Of a stretch of 64,000 nucleotides of DNA, positions 1 through 10,721 are shown piece by piece. This DNA is from Nocardioides exalbidus. Its GTDB lineage: Bacteria; Actinomycetota; Actinomycetes; Propionibacteriales; Nocardioidaceae. The stretch is from NCBI RefSeq assembly GCF_900105585.1, contig NZ_FNRT01000002.1:3348001-3412000 (forward strand), read 5' to 3'. The notes beneath the pieces are model-generated. The model was not told the origin of the DNA. It made no database searches and was given only the letters and a program-made list of their open reading frames with translations. Within the stretch, counting starts at the first letter, position 1; each line of letters opens with the position of its first letter. Position numbers and translations under genes: made by a program.

Positions 1-3000
1 TCGGGGTCCAAGGTGCCAAACCCCTCGTCGAGGAAGATCGAGTCGAGCTTCGCGTTTCCTCCGGCGGCCAACGTAGCCAGCTGCTCCGACAATGCCAGTG
101 CGAGCGCGAGGGAGGCCTGGAACGTCTCACCGCCGGAGAGGGTCTTCACCGACCGTTCGGAGTCGGCGTCGAAGTGGTCGATGACGTGGAAGTCGCCCTT
201 GATGTGCGTGAGCGTGAACTGTCCGTCCGAGAGCTGCATGAGGGAGTCTGAGGCGCCCGCAACCAGGGTGTCCAACGCTGCGGTCGCTAACCAGTTCCCG
301 AACTTGTCGGCCCGCAGCAGCGACCGCAGCTCGCCAGCCACCGTCGCGGTCTCCCTGGCGGCGTGCTCCTTCTCTGCCAGCGCTCCTGCACGCTCACGCG
401 CGTCACGTAGCGCCTTCGCCTGCGACGACGCCTCGGAGTGGGCCACGGCCACGATCCGTTCCGCCGCGCGGGGGTCGTCCGCCACAGTGCTGGCATCCAG
501 GCCGTGCTCGGTCAGCGTCTCCACCAGGGCGGTCAGGTGCCCGGCCGCGAGCTCGGCAGTCTCCGTGCCGGCGTGCAGTGCCACGTCCCGATCGTTCCGC
601 GTCTGCTCGACCTGTCCGGCAGCCCATGCCACCAGTTCGTTCCAGCAGCCGGGGAGGTCGTTCTCGAGGCGCTGAGCTTCGAACGCTGGCGGCGCCCACG
701 CCCCGGCCACGTCCCGGGCACGGCCCAGGGCGTCGCGGTCCTGGGCCACCGCAGCGACCGCACCGCGCACCTCGTCCGCGGCCTGCTGGGCAACTAGCCG
801 TGTCTGCTCCACCAGTGTCGATGCGATTGCACGAGCCTCCTCGAGCTCGCGGGCGTGCTCGAGCAGGCCCGGCAGGTCTGTGCGGGCTGGCGCCGTGGCG
901 AGCTGTGAGTCGATCTCGCCCTGGCGCGCGGCAAGACCGGCTGCTCGCGTCTGCGCCGCAGCGGCAGCGCCCGCGGCTTCACGCGAGAGCGCCGTAAGCT
1001 GCGTTGCGCGGGTCTCGGTCTGCGCGAGGAAGGTCTCGCTGTCGGCGAGCTGGTGCGCCGCCTCCTCGTGGGCGGAGCGGGCTGCCGGCAGGCGCGCACT
1101 GTCCACGGTGTCCAGCTCTACATGAGCCCAGGACGCGAGGGCCCGCCAGCCGGCTGCGGTTCCTTCCACGGTGGTGGTGTCCACCGTTGGGGCTCCGGCG
1201 TCGACGAGACCCGCGTGGGTGCGTGCGAGCGTCAGGCGAACCTCGTCCAGCTCGCCAGCGACCGCATCCCGGTCGCTCTGCGCGACGGCCAGGGTCGCCT
1301 CTGCCTGGACGACAGTGGTGCGCGCCTGGTCGCGGTCGGTGAGCCGCCGGGTCGTCTCGGTCATCGTCTGCTCCGCCGCCGCCAGCATCAGCGCGACGTT
1401 CTGCTCAACCTCGACCGGAGTCGGGGCCCAGGACTCGTCGGCCCAGGCTCCTACGGGTACGCCGACGCGGGTCGCGGCGCCGGCCAGCTCCTGGGCGACC
1501 GCGTGCGCGGTCCGACTCGCGTGCGCGGCCGTCTGCTCGGCACGGGCGAAGAGGGACGCCGCCTGCTCCTGCGACTCCTGCGCGCCCCGACGGGCCTCCT
1601 GGAGTCGCGTCTGTGCCTCGGACACCTTGTCCTGTGCAGCGTGCAGGTCGGGCGCGTCTTCTGTCGGCGGTACCTCCTGGACGGTCTGCGTGCACACCGG
1701 GCAGGCGTGCCCGACTTCGAGCGCAGGTCGCAGAGCTGCGGCACCGGCAGCCAGCCGGGCACGGTCGAGCTCGTCCTGTGCCCGGGCATGCAGAGCCTCG
1801 AGGGAGGCGACTTCGCCTTGGACGTGTTCGGCCAGCTCGCGCGCCGTCGCCAACGCCGCCTCGACATCACTGTGCTCCTGCGACTCGACGCGCAGTTGGT
1901 CAATCTGCGTGGTCAGCGCAGTGAGACGCCGCGGGTCGGGCAGTTCCCGCGAGGCTTCGTCGAGCCGCGTCAGGTTCTCTCGCGCCGAGACGACCAGGCG
2001 TTCGGCTTCGGCACGGGCGTCGCCTGCGCGTTGCGCACGCTCGAGGACGGTGTCGAGATTGGTGGGGACCGTGACACTGCGAAGTCGGGCGGCGCGCGCG
2101 TCGAGCGTGTCCAGCTCCTGCTTGGCGGCCGCAGTGGCGCGTTGTGCGTCGGTGGTTGCCGTGCGCGCCGTCGCGAGGGCTTCGCTCGCTTCGCGAGCGT
2201 CTTCGGCCGCGTCTTCGGCCGCGGTCGTCTGGGCCTGCTCGTCCTTGCGGGCCGCGACGAGCAGGGAGCCCACGTTGTCCGCCTCGCCGTAGAGCCGTTC
2301 GAAGCCCTCGATGGTCACACGCTGCGGACCGCTCGCAGCTGCTTCCACGGCACGGCGCATCGCGTCGGCGGCGTTCGTGGCCGAATCATCGGCTGTCGAG
2401 GCTGCCGCCCGTGCGGCGGTGAGGCGCTCGTGCCGTTCCTCCACGCCTGCGGGGGCGCTCAGATCGGCGAGTGCGGTGAGCTTCTTCTCCGCGGCCGCTT
2501 GTGCGTCCTGGTGCTCGCGCTGCCGCTCACGTGCGGAAGTCGTCAGGCTGACCTGGTCGGCGATCTTGGAGGAGATGTCGTCGAGGCGTGTGGCGTCCGC
2601 TTCGGCGGCGGCGAGCGCCTCGACGGAAGCGTGCGCCAGCGTGCCGAGCTGTTCGGCGTAGACCTCGGCCTCCTTCTGCGCGTCCGCTGCCCGGCGGCCG
2701 GCCCGCTTGGCAATCTCCTCGTAGTGCCCGGCGCCGAGCAGCTTGAGCAGGATGTCTTGGCGGTCTGAGGACTTGGCCTTGAGGAACCGCGCGAACTCCC
2801 CCTGGGGCAGGACGACGCACTGGCAGAAGTCGTCGAAGTCGAGGCCGAGGAGCTCGGAGACGGCCGGCGTCATGTCGCGGACTTCGCTGGCGAGGACCTC
2901 GCTGGGTGTCTCCTCACCCGGAGCCGGGGCCGCGGTGGGGTCGGCGAATCGTTCCAGGCGGGCGTTCTTCTGCTGGATGGTGTTCGTGCCGACGCGTCGC

Positions 3001-3275
3001 ACTTCGCGTGCCGCCTGATACCGCTGCCCGCCGACGTCGAAGATGAGGGAGACGGTGCACCGGTTCGTCGTGGGCGCGAGCGCGTAGGCGACTGCATTCG
3101 CGCGTTCCCACCGGTGAGCGGTGCCGTACAACGCGAACGTGATCGCGTCGATGATCGTCGACTTGCCGGATCCGGTGGGTCCGACGAGCGCGAAGTAGTC
3201 GACGTCGGTGAAGTCGACGGTGGTGGGTTCGCGGAACGAGGCGAACCCGTCGATGTCGAGACGAACTGGGCGCAT
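1..3275 (-). CDS. sbcC: SbcC/Rad50-type SMC-like ATPase, 3' end cut by window edge
   Basis: The large subunit of an SbcCD/Mre11-Rad50-type nuclease complex binds ATP and DNA ends and controls the SbcD nuclease. The frame is open from the ATG at 3275 to the left edge, giving about 1,091 visible codons. Residues near 34 show the Walker A GPTGSGKST. Long Ala/Glu/Gln-rich coiled-coil arms flank a CPVC zinc hook (C525 and C528, bases 1692-1703). Near the C-terminal end are the signature LSGGETFQ and the Walker B/D-loop LDEGFGTLDP, so only a short tail is missing. AGAAGGA precedes the ATG, which lies 12 bp after the sbcD stop. Opposite-strand reading frames here are GC-driven shadows. It belongs to an operon with sbcD and a HerA-like ATPase, so it may be a specialised mobile-element paralogue rather than the housekeeping copy; that is inference. 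Confidence 0.93.
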   Translation of the reverse strand, partial: MRPVRLDIDGFASFREPTTVDFTDVDYFALVGPTGSGKSTIIDAITFALYGTAHRWERANAVAYALAPTTNRCTVSLIFDVGGQRYQAAREVRRVGTNTIQQKNARLERFADPTAAPAPGEETPSEVLASEVRDMTPAVSELLGLDFDDFCQCVVLPQGEFARFLKAKSSDRQDILLKLLGAGHYEEIAKRAGRRAADAQKEAEVYAEQLGTLAHASVEALAAAEADATRLDDISSKIADQVSLTTSARERQREHQDAQAAAEKKLTALADLSAPAGVEERHERLTAARAAASTADDSATNAADAMRRAVEAAASGPQRVTIEGFERLYGEADNVGSLLVAARKDEQAQTTAAEDAAEDAREASEALATARTATTDAQRATAAAKQELDTLDARAARLRSVTVPTNLDTVLERAQRAGDARAEAERLVVSARENLTRLDEASRELPDPRRLTALTTQIDQLRVESQEHSDVEAALATARELAEHVQGEVASLEALHARAQDELDRARLAAGAAALRPALEVGHACPVCTQTVQEVPPTEDAPDLHAAQDKVSEAQTRLQEARRGAQESQEQAASLFARAEQTAAHASRTAHAVAQELAGAATRVGVPVGAWADESWAPTPVEVEQNVALMLAAAEQTMTETTRRLTDRDQARTTVVQAEATLAVAQSDRDAVAGELDEVRLTLARTHAGLVDAGAPTVDTTTVEGTAAGWRALASWAHVELDTVDSARLPAARSAHEEAAHQLADSETFLAQTETRATQLTALSREAAGAAAAAQTRAAGLAARQGEIDSQLATAPARTDLPGLLEHARELEEARAIASTLVEQTRLVAQQAADEVRGAVAAVAQDRDALGRARDVAGAWAPPAFEAQRLENDLPGCWNELVAWAAGQVEQTRNDRDVALHAGTETAELAAGHLTALVETLTEHGLDASTVADDPRAAERIVAVAHSEASSQAKALRDARERAGALAEKEHAARETATVAGELRSLLRADKFGNWLATAALDTLVAGASDSLMQLSDGQFTLTHIKGDFHVIDHFDADSERSVKTLSGGETFQASLALALALSEQLATLAAGGNAKLDSIFLDEGFGTLDP

Positions 3276-3287
3276 GGTGGGTCCTTC

Positions 3288-4457
3288 TCAGCGGGTGCTG
3301 GTGAGCTCGTCGTGCAGGGTGTCGAACAGCGCCTTCACGCGCTTGTCGTCGGACCCGACGTGGGCGCAGAAGTCGGCGAACAGCTCGGCGGGGGTCTTGG
3401 AGGCGACCTGCGCGCTGCTGACCTTCCCTGAGCTGGTGGCGGTGAAGTCGGGGTGGATGTGGATCTCGAGCGCGTTCGGGAGCACCTCGAGGATGTCGTC
3501 GCGAAGGCCGGCGTACGTGGACTGCTTGACCCGCACGCGCAGCCAGTCGTCACCGGCCGCATCCACCTGGGCCCGCAGCTCCTCCACGGACCCCTCCAGG
3601 GTCCGCAACCGACGCCCGGCGGTGATGGGCAGGTCGGTGACCTTCGCGGGCTTGCCCGGCTCGGTCTCGACGAGGACGACGACGGGCGTGTTGTCCTCCT
3701 CGCCGAAGTCGACGGGCAGCGGCGCACCGGAGTAGTGGACCGGGGCCGCGGCGGGGAGCTCCTGGCGCCGGTGTAGGTGCCCGAGGGCGACGTAGTGGGT
3801 CTCGATCGGGAAGATGGCGGCCGGGACGTGGTACTCGAAGATCGACTGGGCCACGCGCTCACCGCCACCGAACGTCCCCCCGGTGCACGTCAGGTGTGCG
3901 GTGAGGATGTTGACGCCAGCCGGGTCGTAGCCCTCGCCGAGATGGGTGACGATGTTGCGGACCCACTGGTCGTAGGAGCCGACGTTGCGGGCAGGGACGT
4001 TGTCGCCCGGCGCGATGAGCTGGGCGGCCCTGATGGCGTAGCGCTGGGACAGGAAGGGGATGGCGGCGACGTTGACGGGGGAGTCGTCGCTGCGCGCGGC
4101 GAACGTGTACACGCCGCCCTTGTCTCGGGCTCGTGCTTGTCCGAACAGCTGGATGCCGGCGCGACCCATGAGCGGCCGGTAGGCCTCGAACGTGCCGCCG
4201 TGGTCGTGGTTCCCGGCGATCGCGATGACCTCGACGCCGTCGCTGGCCATCGTCATCAGCGTGTTCACGACGAGACGCTGGGCGTCAGCGGTCGCGGCGG
4301 AGGAGTCGTAGATGTCTCCAGAGATGACGATCGCGTCAACGTCGTGGGCGCGGGTCAGGGCGACGATCTCGGCGAGGACGGCCTTGTGTTCGTCGAGCCG
4401 GTTGCGGCCCTTGAGGGTCTTGCCGACATGCCAGTCGGACGTGTGAATGAACTTCAT
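3288..4457 (-). CDS. sbcD: SbcD/Mre11-type metallophosphoesterase nuclease
   Basis: The nuclease subunit of SbcCD cleaves DNA ends and hairpins with a two-metal phosphoesterase site. The 389-residue protein shows the family motifs in order: SDWHVGK near the N-terminus, a GD motif (ISGDIYD), GNHDHGG, TAHLTCTGG, and GHLHRRQ. The frame continues upstream, but MKFIHTSDWH is the classical SbcD N-terminus, so ATG 4457 is chosen. The extra upstream sequence is low-complexity Pro/Ser/Arg. The gene is followed at 12 bp by sbcC and preceded by the HerA-like gene with an 82-bp gap, so it is likely co-transcribed. Identification is firm; the biological target (repair or defence) is not shown by sequence. 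Confidence 0.94.
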   Translation of the reverse strand: MKFIHTSDWHVGKTLKGRNRLDEHKAVLAEIVALTRAHDVDAIVISGDIYDSSAATADAQRLVVNTLMTMASDGVEVIAIAGNHDHGGTFEAYRPLMGRAGIQLFGQARARDKGGVYTFAARSDDSPVNVAAIPFLSQRYAIRAAQLIAPGDNVPARNVGSYDQWVRNIVTHLGEGYDPAGVNILTAHLTCTGGTFGGGERVAQSIFEYHVPAAIFPIETHYVALGHLHRRQELPAAAPVHYSGAPLPVDFGEEDNTPVVVLVETEPGKPAKVTDLPITAGRRLRTLEGSVEELRAQVDAAGDDWLRVRVKQSTYAGLRDDILEVLPNALEIHIHPDFTATSSGKVSSAQVASKTPAELFADFCAHVGSDDKRVKALFDTLHDELTSTR

Positions 4458-4539
4458 CGGCAGGGCTGCCTTCTCGTCAGGTCGGTTGTCGGTGGTCGGC
4501 TGCGGATCGTGGTCGGTCGGGTTCGTAGCGGGCTGTGGC

Positions 4540-6471
<1,932 letters not shown>

Positions 6472-6521
6472 GCTGGGATGCCCTTCGGTTGTCGTGTCAG
6501 AAGTTGACGATCGTCCTGCCC

Positions 6522-6590
6522 GTCAGGCTATGCCTGACTACCGACAACTGCCGTCGAAACGCCAAGTGGCCCCGTCCGCTGGGGGCGGAC
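6522..6590. promoter_or_regulatory. Two hairpins between the 329-aa gene and the HerA-like gene
   Basis: The 157-bp gap upstream of the HerA-like GTG contains two perfect inverted repeats. The first is GTCAGGC-TAT-GCCTGAC (6522-6538); the second is GTCCGC-tgggg-GCGGAC (6574-6579/6585-6590). They could be an attenuator or partial terminator within the operon, or an operator for the downstream three genes. No T-tract is visible. Confidence 0.5.
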
Positions 6591-6628
6591 CTCGTCAGAG
6601 GCGTCGAATCGGAGCCGCTTGAGCTAGG

Positions 6629-7618
6629 TCAGCGAGGCGGCTTCTCCGTGGCGATGTAGCCGAGGTCCGCCAGCATGGCGTGCGTGCCGGAGTCCAGCAT
6701 CAGGGAGTCCTCGTCGACGTCCGCGACGTAGTCCAGCAATGCTTCGGGACGGGACTGGTGGACCGCCAGAATGAGCGACTCGTTCGCCAGATCGACCTGT
6801 ACTCCGGGCGCCTTCATGTCGTCGCGGTCTTCGAAGACGCGGCCGCGTTCGGTGAAGAACTCGGCGATGCGCAATTCGGTGTCATCAGCGTTCGGGTACT
6901 CGAATGCCAGGTGGGCCAGGTCGTGGGCATCGGCCTCCCTGATCCAGGAAGCCAGGTGGACCGACGCGGGCGCGGTCAGGCCCTCGGTCGCCTCGATGTA
7001 GGCGTCGAAGTCGGACTTCATGAGTGGTGCAAGCTCGGCGAGCTTGCGTTGCAGGGTGACCTGGTCGACGTACGGGTGGATGACCGCGTCTGCGAGCGGA
7101 CCGTCGTACTCCGCGAGAAGGGCACGGAACTCTGCGCGGACCGGGTGCGGGTCGTCGAGATGGGGGAGTAGGGCCAGGATCCGTCGCAGGACGCGGCGGA
7201 ACGGGACGTGCTCGCCACCGTCCTCGTCGTGCAGGTACGCGACTGGGGACGGAGCCTCTTGGTCGGCGATCCGGGACAGGTGGAGGACGAAGTCCGCGAC
7301 TCCGTCGCGTTCTCGGACCTCGCACACGAGCTCGCCGAACGACCGGTCGGTCTCCTCGTCACCAGCGCCGAGTCCGACGACCACCGAGGGGAGGGTTTCG
7401 TGGCGGCTGGCCCACACGGGTAGGTGGAACGCGAGGGTGTTGAGATCGTCGACCAGCCACGAGGCCGCCAAGCTTGGATCCTTGAGCCCTGGTGCGACGT
7501 CACGCTGTACGAAAATGTCGGGCTGAGGTGCGAAGCGCAGGTCGGCGATCGTCCGGGTCCCGTCTGCGGTCGTGACGTGGAGCGCCTGGTCGGGGGTGAG
7601 GGAGTAGCGGGTGAGCAC
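6629..7618 (-). CDS. Unknown protein encoded upstream of HerA-SbcCD
   Basis: I do not recognise this 329-residue protein. It is soluble, acidic and rich in Asp/Glu/Leu, with no membrane segment, signal peptide, Cys cluster or obvious nuclease signature. The only short motif that caught the eye is ADGT at residues 18-21, too little to claim a NurA-like first catalytic Asp. Repeated LAEL/LADL helices suggest an alpha-helical C-terminal half. The GTG start at 7618 is preceded by GGAGG (4-nt spacing). Position is the main clue: it leads the cluster with the HerA-like ATPase, SbcD and SbcC, where archaeal operons carry nurA. It may be a nuclease, adaptor or sensor specific to this system. Confidence 0.7.
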   Translation of the reverse strand: MLTRYSLTPDQALHVTTADGTRTIADLRFAPQPDIFVQRDVAPGLKDPSLAASWLVDDLNTLAFHLPVWASRHETLPSVVVGLGAGDEETDRSFGELVCEVRERDGVADFVLHLSRIADQEAPSPVAYLHDEDGGEHVPFRRVLRRILALLPHLDDPHPVRAEFRALLAEYDGPLADAVIHPYVDQVTLQRKLAELAPLMKSDFDAYIEATEGLTAPASVHLASWIREADAHDLAHLAFEYPNADDTELRIAEFFTERGRVFEDRDDMKAPGVQVDLANESLILAVHQSRPEALLDYVADVDEDSLMLDSGTHAMLADLGYIATEKPPR

Positions 7619-7749
7619 AAGGCCTCCGAGTTAGAGGGCAACGACTAGGGGTGCGGCACAGCGCCGGCCGCTGTCCGAGCAGGTTGACAGGTGTAGGACG
7701 AAGGTGGCGAGTTGCCGCCGCCGGCGCCCAATGTGCCGCGAGGAGCTGC

Positions 7750-8154
7750 CTACGGGTACGCGGTGAAGGTCATGCCGTCCGCGCCGCCGATCGCACGTAC
7801 CTGATCGACGATGTAGGCGACCATCTCGTCCTCGGTCTTCCAGGACTTCTGTTCGTCGCTGAGACGCCAGATGTGGGCGTTGTGCTCGCCACTCAGTGTT
7901 TCGTCGGGCTCATAGCCGCGCGAGCGAAGATCGGTGGCGACAGCGTCACGCGACGCAGGGAAGCACATTTCCAGCACGTCGGCGTTCCACTCAGTGTCGC
8001 CGTCACTAGTGAGACACCACTGGACCCAGGCCCATTCGGTGTCGTTGAAGTCAAACGACACTCCCACCCCGTACCCCTCGTGCTCCCGTTCTTGAATGCG
8101 GCGCGCGGCGCGCACCGCGTCAAGAACGGTGTCGTAGGCGTTCTCGTCAGTCAT
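7750..8154 (-). CDS. Small hypothetical protein, head of the HerA-SbcCD cluster
   Basis: This 134-residue acidic protein is rich in Trp and Asp and has no recognised domain. It has a mixed alpha/beta look: an N-terminal helix of Ala/Arg/Glu, WAWVQW strands in the middle, and a C-terminal helix with DEMVAYIVDQV. It lies on the same strand as the cluster, 131 bp upstream of the 329-aa gene. It may be a fifth member or an independent accessory gene; the wider gap leaves this open. Start ATG 8154. Confidence 0.55.
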   Translation of the reverse strand: MTDENAYDTVLDAVRAARRIQEREHEGYGVGVSFDFNDTEWAWVQWCLTSDGDTEWNADVLEMCFPASRDAVATDLRSRGYEPDETLSGEHNAHIWRLSDEQKSWKTEDEMVAYIVDQVRAIGGADGMTFTAYP

Positions 8155-8263
8155 GCGGTCAACCTATGCGCCGGTAGTCGATGCCATCGGAGAATCGAAG
8201 ACATCGCGAGATGGCGTCTTGTTTCACAGACCGCACGTCGTCGGCGCCGCCCGTCACGACGAC

Positions 8264-8289
8264 GGCCCCGGCCTGGATGGACCGGGGCC
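8264..8289 (-). terminator. Hairpin terminator after the recombinase operon
   Basis: GGCCCCGG (8264-8271) and CCGGGGCC (8282-8289) form an 8-bp GC stem with a 10-nt loop, 47 bp beyond the stop of the 346-aa recombinase. No T-tract follows, which is common for actinobacterial terminators. Confidence 0.5.
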
Positions 8290-8335
8290 TTCGCCTGAGC
8301 GAGGTTCGGTTGACGCCCACCGTCGTCAGCGTTCG

Positions 8336-9376
8336 TCAGTCCTGGAGATCGCGTCGCCGACTCGTCTGAAACGCGCGCAGGGAGAGGGACTCGATAGCCG
8401 CGCGCTGTGCCTCGGCGGGGCGGCGATCGTACGCGGCGGTGGTCTCGGGGCGGACATGACCGGCGATGCGGCACACGAGGAGCAGGTCGTGGCCGTTGGC
8501 GAGCAGCGTGGTGATGACGAACCTGCGGAGGTCGTGCGGGGTGACGACCCCCAGCCCGGCCTCGGCTGCTCGCCGCCGCACGATCTTCCAGACCTGGTGG
8601 TAGCTGAGTGCCCCCCTATCGACCATCGGACGTCCGGTGCGCGAGAGGGGCACGAACAACGGGCCCGGCGCACGCCCGCGGATCGCCAACCACGCCTCGA
8701 GGGCCTCGATTGCGACCGGGTGCAGCCACGCCTCTCGGGGCCGGCTGCCTTTGGTGATGGTCAGGTCCAGTCGGTGCTCGTCGAGAGCGAAGTTGTCGAC
8801 CTCGAGGCCGGTGATTTCGACCGACCGGACGGCGGAGGAGGCGAGCACGGCGAGGAGGGCGTGGTCGCGAATGTGGACGGCCGCACCGCCCGTTCGCCCG
8901 TGGCGGCAGGCGTTGAGGAGGGCGTTGACCGACTCCTCGGACAGGTATCGCCCGGCGGGCTTGAGCACTTTGCCGCCGTCAGTGGTCTCGAACGCCGAGG
9001 CGCGGAGCAGCTCCTCGTGAGTCAGCAGGCCGACACGCCGGCAGCAGCTGAGCATGACTCGAATGGCGGTGGCCCACTTCAGTGCCGTGTTCCGGGACCG
9101 CGGGCCGATGACGTCGCGCCAGAGCTCCTCGACGATGAGCTCGTCGGTGAGCAGCTCCCAGGGGTAGTTCACCGCTTGGCAGTCGCCGTTGCTGCTGAGT
9201 CGGGCACAGGCTTCGAGGGCCCGCACCATGGTCTGCTGGCTGCCTGGGTTGTGGCGGTAGCGACGCTGGAAGCGGTCGAACGCCTCGGCGCGCAGCGCTA
9301 GGACCGCTGCCTCGCGTGCCTCGACGACGTGGAGGCGGCCCGTACGTGCCGCTGGGGACGAGGTGTGCAGGGTCAT
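8336..9376 (-). CDS. Tyrosine recombinase (distal member of coupled pair)
   Basis: This 346-residue site-specific recombinase has the full catalytic set: R184 (SSAVRSVEI), K209 (ITKGS), H281 and R284 (HDLRR), H307 (AGHVRP) and the nucleophile Y316 (TAAYDRR). The N-terminal 150 residues form the SAM-like core-binding domain. It therefore looks active. Its ATG overlaps the stop of a 43-codon ORF (ATGA), which in turn overlaps the upstream recombinase, so the three are probably translated in fixed proportion. Paired, translationally coupled recombinases are typical of elements needing two enzymes for asymmetric sites (known for Tn554 and for recombinase-in-trio elements). The protein is not XerC/D-like in context and probably moves part of this accessory region (inference). 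Confidence 0.9.
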   Translation of the reverse strand: MTLHTSSPAARTGRLHVVEAREAAVLALRAEAFDRFQRRYRHNPGSQQTMVRALEACARLSSNGDCQAVNYPWELLTDELIVEELWRDVIGPRSRNTALKWATAIRVMLSCCRRVGLLTHEELLRASAFETTDGGKVLKPAGRYLSEESVNALLNACRHGRTGGAAVHIRDHALLAVLASSAVRSVEITGLEVDNFALDEHRLDLTITKGSRPREAWLHPVAIEALEAWLAIRGRAPGPLFVPLSRTGRPMVDRGALSYHQVWKIVRRRAAEAGLGVVTPHDLRRFVITTLLANGHDLLLVCRIAGHVRPETTAAYDRRPAEAQRAAIESLSLRAFQTSRRRDLQD

Positions 9377-9504
9377 GCGTCACCGCCCCGGCCCGTGCTG
9401 AGCTGGACGACGGCTGCGTGGTTCTCATCCGGGACACTCAGGTAGAGGGAGGTGGCGGGTGGCCGTCGGTCTCGAAGATGCCCCGTCAGGGTGGCGTCGT
9501 TCAT
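9373..9504 (-). CDS. 43-codon ORF linking two recombinases
   Basis: This small ORF starts at ATG 9504 inside the stop of the upstream recombinase (ATGA) and ends at TGA 9373, which overlaps the ATG of the downstream recombinase (again ATGA). The predicted product is 43 residues with an Arg/Pro-rich centre and no known domain. Double ATGA coupling argues that it is translated, either as a functional small protein or simply to pass ribosomes to the downstream gene. It is much shorter than TnpC-type third proteins of Tn554. Confidence 0.6.
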   Translation of the reverse strand: MNDATLTGHLRDRRPPATSLYLSVPDENHAAVVQLSTGRGGDA

Positions 9505-10721
9505 GCCGCCCCGCCCTCGTGAAAGGGGCCCAGCGCGATAGACGCGACCGCGTGGCGCATCTCGTCGTCGGTGGACATGTCGTAGATGAGGGTGCTGGAG
9601 AGCTTGCGGTGGTTGAGCAGCTTGCTGACCAGCGCAGCGTCGTACTGCCGCAGCATCTCGGTGGCGAAGGTCCTGCGAAAGTCGTGGGTACCGAAGTGCG
9701 GGATGCCGGCGACGTCGCAGCGGTTCGCCAGCATGTACCGGACCGAGGACGGCGTCATGGCGCGGTCGATGGGGCCGTGCATGCTGCAGAACAACTTGCC
9801 GGGCTTCGTGCCGCGCACGGCGAGCCAGTCCACGAGCAGAGCCTTGGTCCCGGGGTGCAGGAACAAGGTGTGCGGGTCTGCGTTCTTCGTCATGCGCAGG
9901 TGGATGGTGTCCTCACGTCGGTCCCAGTCGCACAGGTCGATCCGGGTGAGCTCGCTAACCCGCAGGCCAGTGGTACGGAACAAGGCGATGATGGCGCTGT
10001 TGCGGGCACGGGCGAATGCGGTGCCGGTGGTCAGGCAGACCTCCATGAGTGCGTCGAACTCGTCGTCGGTGATGCGGTGGCGGCGGGTCGAGCGCCCGGG
10101 GGCGAGCGTGTTCAGGGCTTCGAGGAGTTCCTCTCGTCGAAGCGCGCTGATCAGACCGGTGGCGTAGCACTGGACGACGATCGCGCGGAGCGGGCAGACG
10201 ATGTCGTTGCGCGACGACTGCTTGTCGTAGCGGCGGTAGACGGCCCGGTGGAAGTCCTGAGCATCTTCGACGCTGAGCTGGTGCCACGGGAAGGCGCGGA
10301 GGTCCTGTGCCTCGACAGGGGTGTCCATGTCCGCGACGAGCAGCCGCTTGGCCATTCGGAACCTGGTGCGGGCGCGGGAGCGGCTCACGCCGTCGGCCCA
10401 CCGGTTGAGGGCACGGTCGTAGGGGGTGCGCCCCTCCCCGAGGTGGGAACCGGCGCCCGGGTCGGGGTCGTGCCAGCTGCGGTTGCCGTCCCTGTCGGGG
10501 CCGTCCTCGGGTGTCGGGACTCGGAAGGAGGCGGCTGCGGTCAGCCGGTCGAACGGCGATGACTTGGCGTCGCCCCTGGGCGGCGTGGTGCCGTCGGGGA
10601 CGTCCAAGGGTGAGGGGGTGGGGGAGTGGTGTCCGGTCGGCTGGCCGCCGGGCAGGGGACGGAGCCTCGGCGTCTGGTGGCCGGGGGGTGCGGGGGGTCC
10701 CGCGTTGACCATGGTGCTCAC
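9501..10721 (-). CDS. Tyrosine recombinase (proximal member of coupled pair)
   Basis: This 406-residue recombinase has a disordered Pro/Gly-rich N-terminus (about 1-95) followed by a core-binding domain and a full catalytic domain: R254 (TGLRVSEL), K279 (MTKNA), H346 and R349 (HDFRR), H371 (LNHRKL) and Y380 (TLIYDMS). All catalytic residues are present. GTG 10721 is preceded by AGAAGGG at good spacing, and an in-frame ATG lies three codons inside. Its stop overlaps the start of the small ORF that leads into the second recombinase. It is the first gene of a three-gene unit; the intergenic region upstream holds a 40-bp palindrome that may be its operator or site. Confidence 0.9.
   Translation of the reverse strand: MSTMVNAGPPAPPGHQTPRLRPLPGGQPTGHHSPTPSPLDVPDGTTPPRGDAKSSPFDRLTAAASFRVPTPEDGPDRDGNRSWHDPDPGAGSHLGEGRTPYDRALNRWADGVSRSRARTRFRMAKRLLVADMDTPVEAQDLRAFPWHQLSVEDAQDFHRAVYRRYDKQSSRNDIVCPLRAIVVQCYATGLISALRREELLEALNTLAPGRSTRRHRITDDEFDALMEVCLTTGTAFARARNSAIIALFRTTGLRVSELTRIDLCDWDRREDTIHLRMTKNADPHTLFLHPGTKALLVDWLAVRGTKPGKLFCSMHGPIDRAMTPSSVRYMLANRCDVAGIPHFGTHDFRRTFATEMLRQYDAALVSKLLNHRKLSSTLIYDMSTDDEMRHAVASIALGPFHEGGAA

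Noticed and set aside
1053-2768. A 571-codon plus-strand frame over the left-edge gene
   Set aside because: The minus strand encodes SbcC with Walker A, zinc hook and signature motif without a break.
6629-7618. Calling the 329-aa protein NurA
   Set aside because: Only a single DGT near residue 20 resembles NurA; the other catalytic motifs are not seen.
9373-9504. TnpC homologue of Tn554
   Set aside because: The product has 43 residues against about 125 for TnpC, and no similarity is visible.
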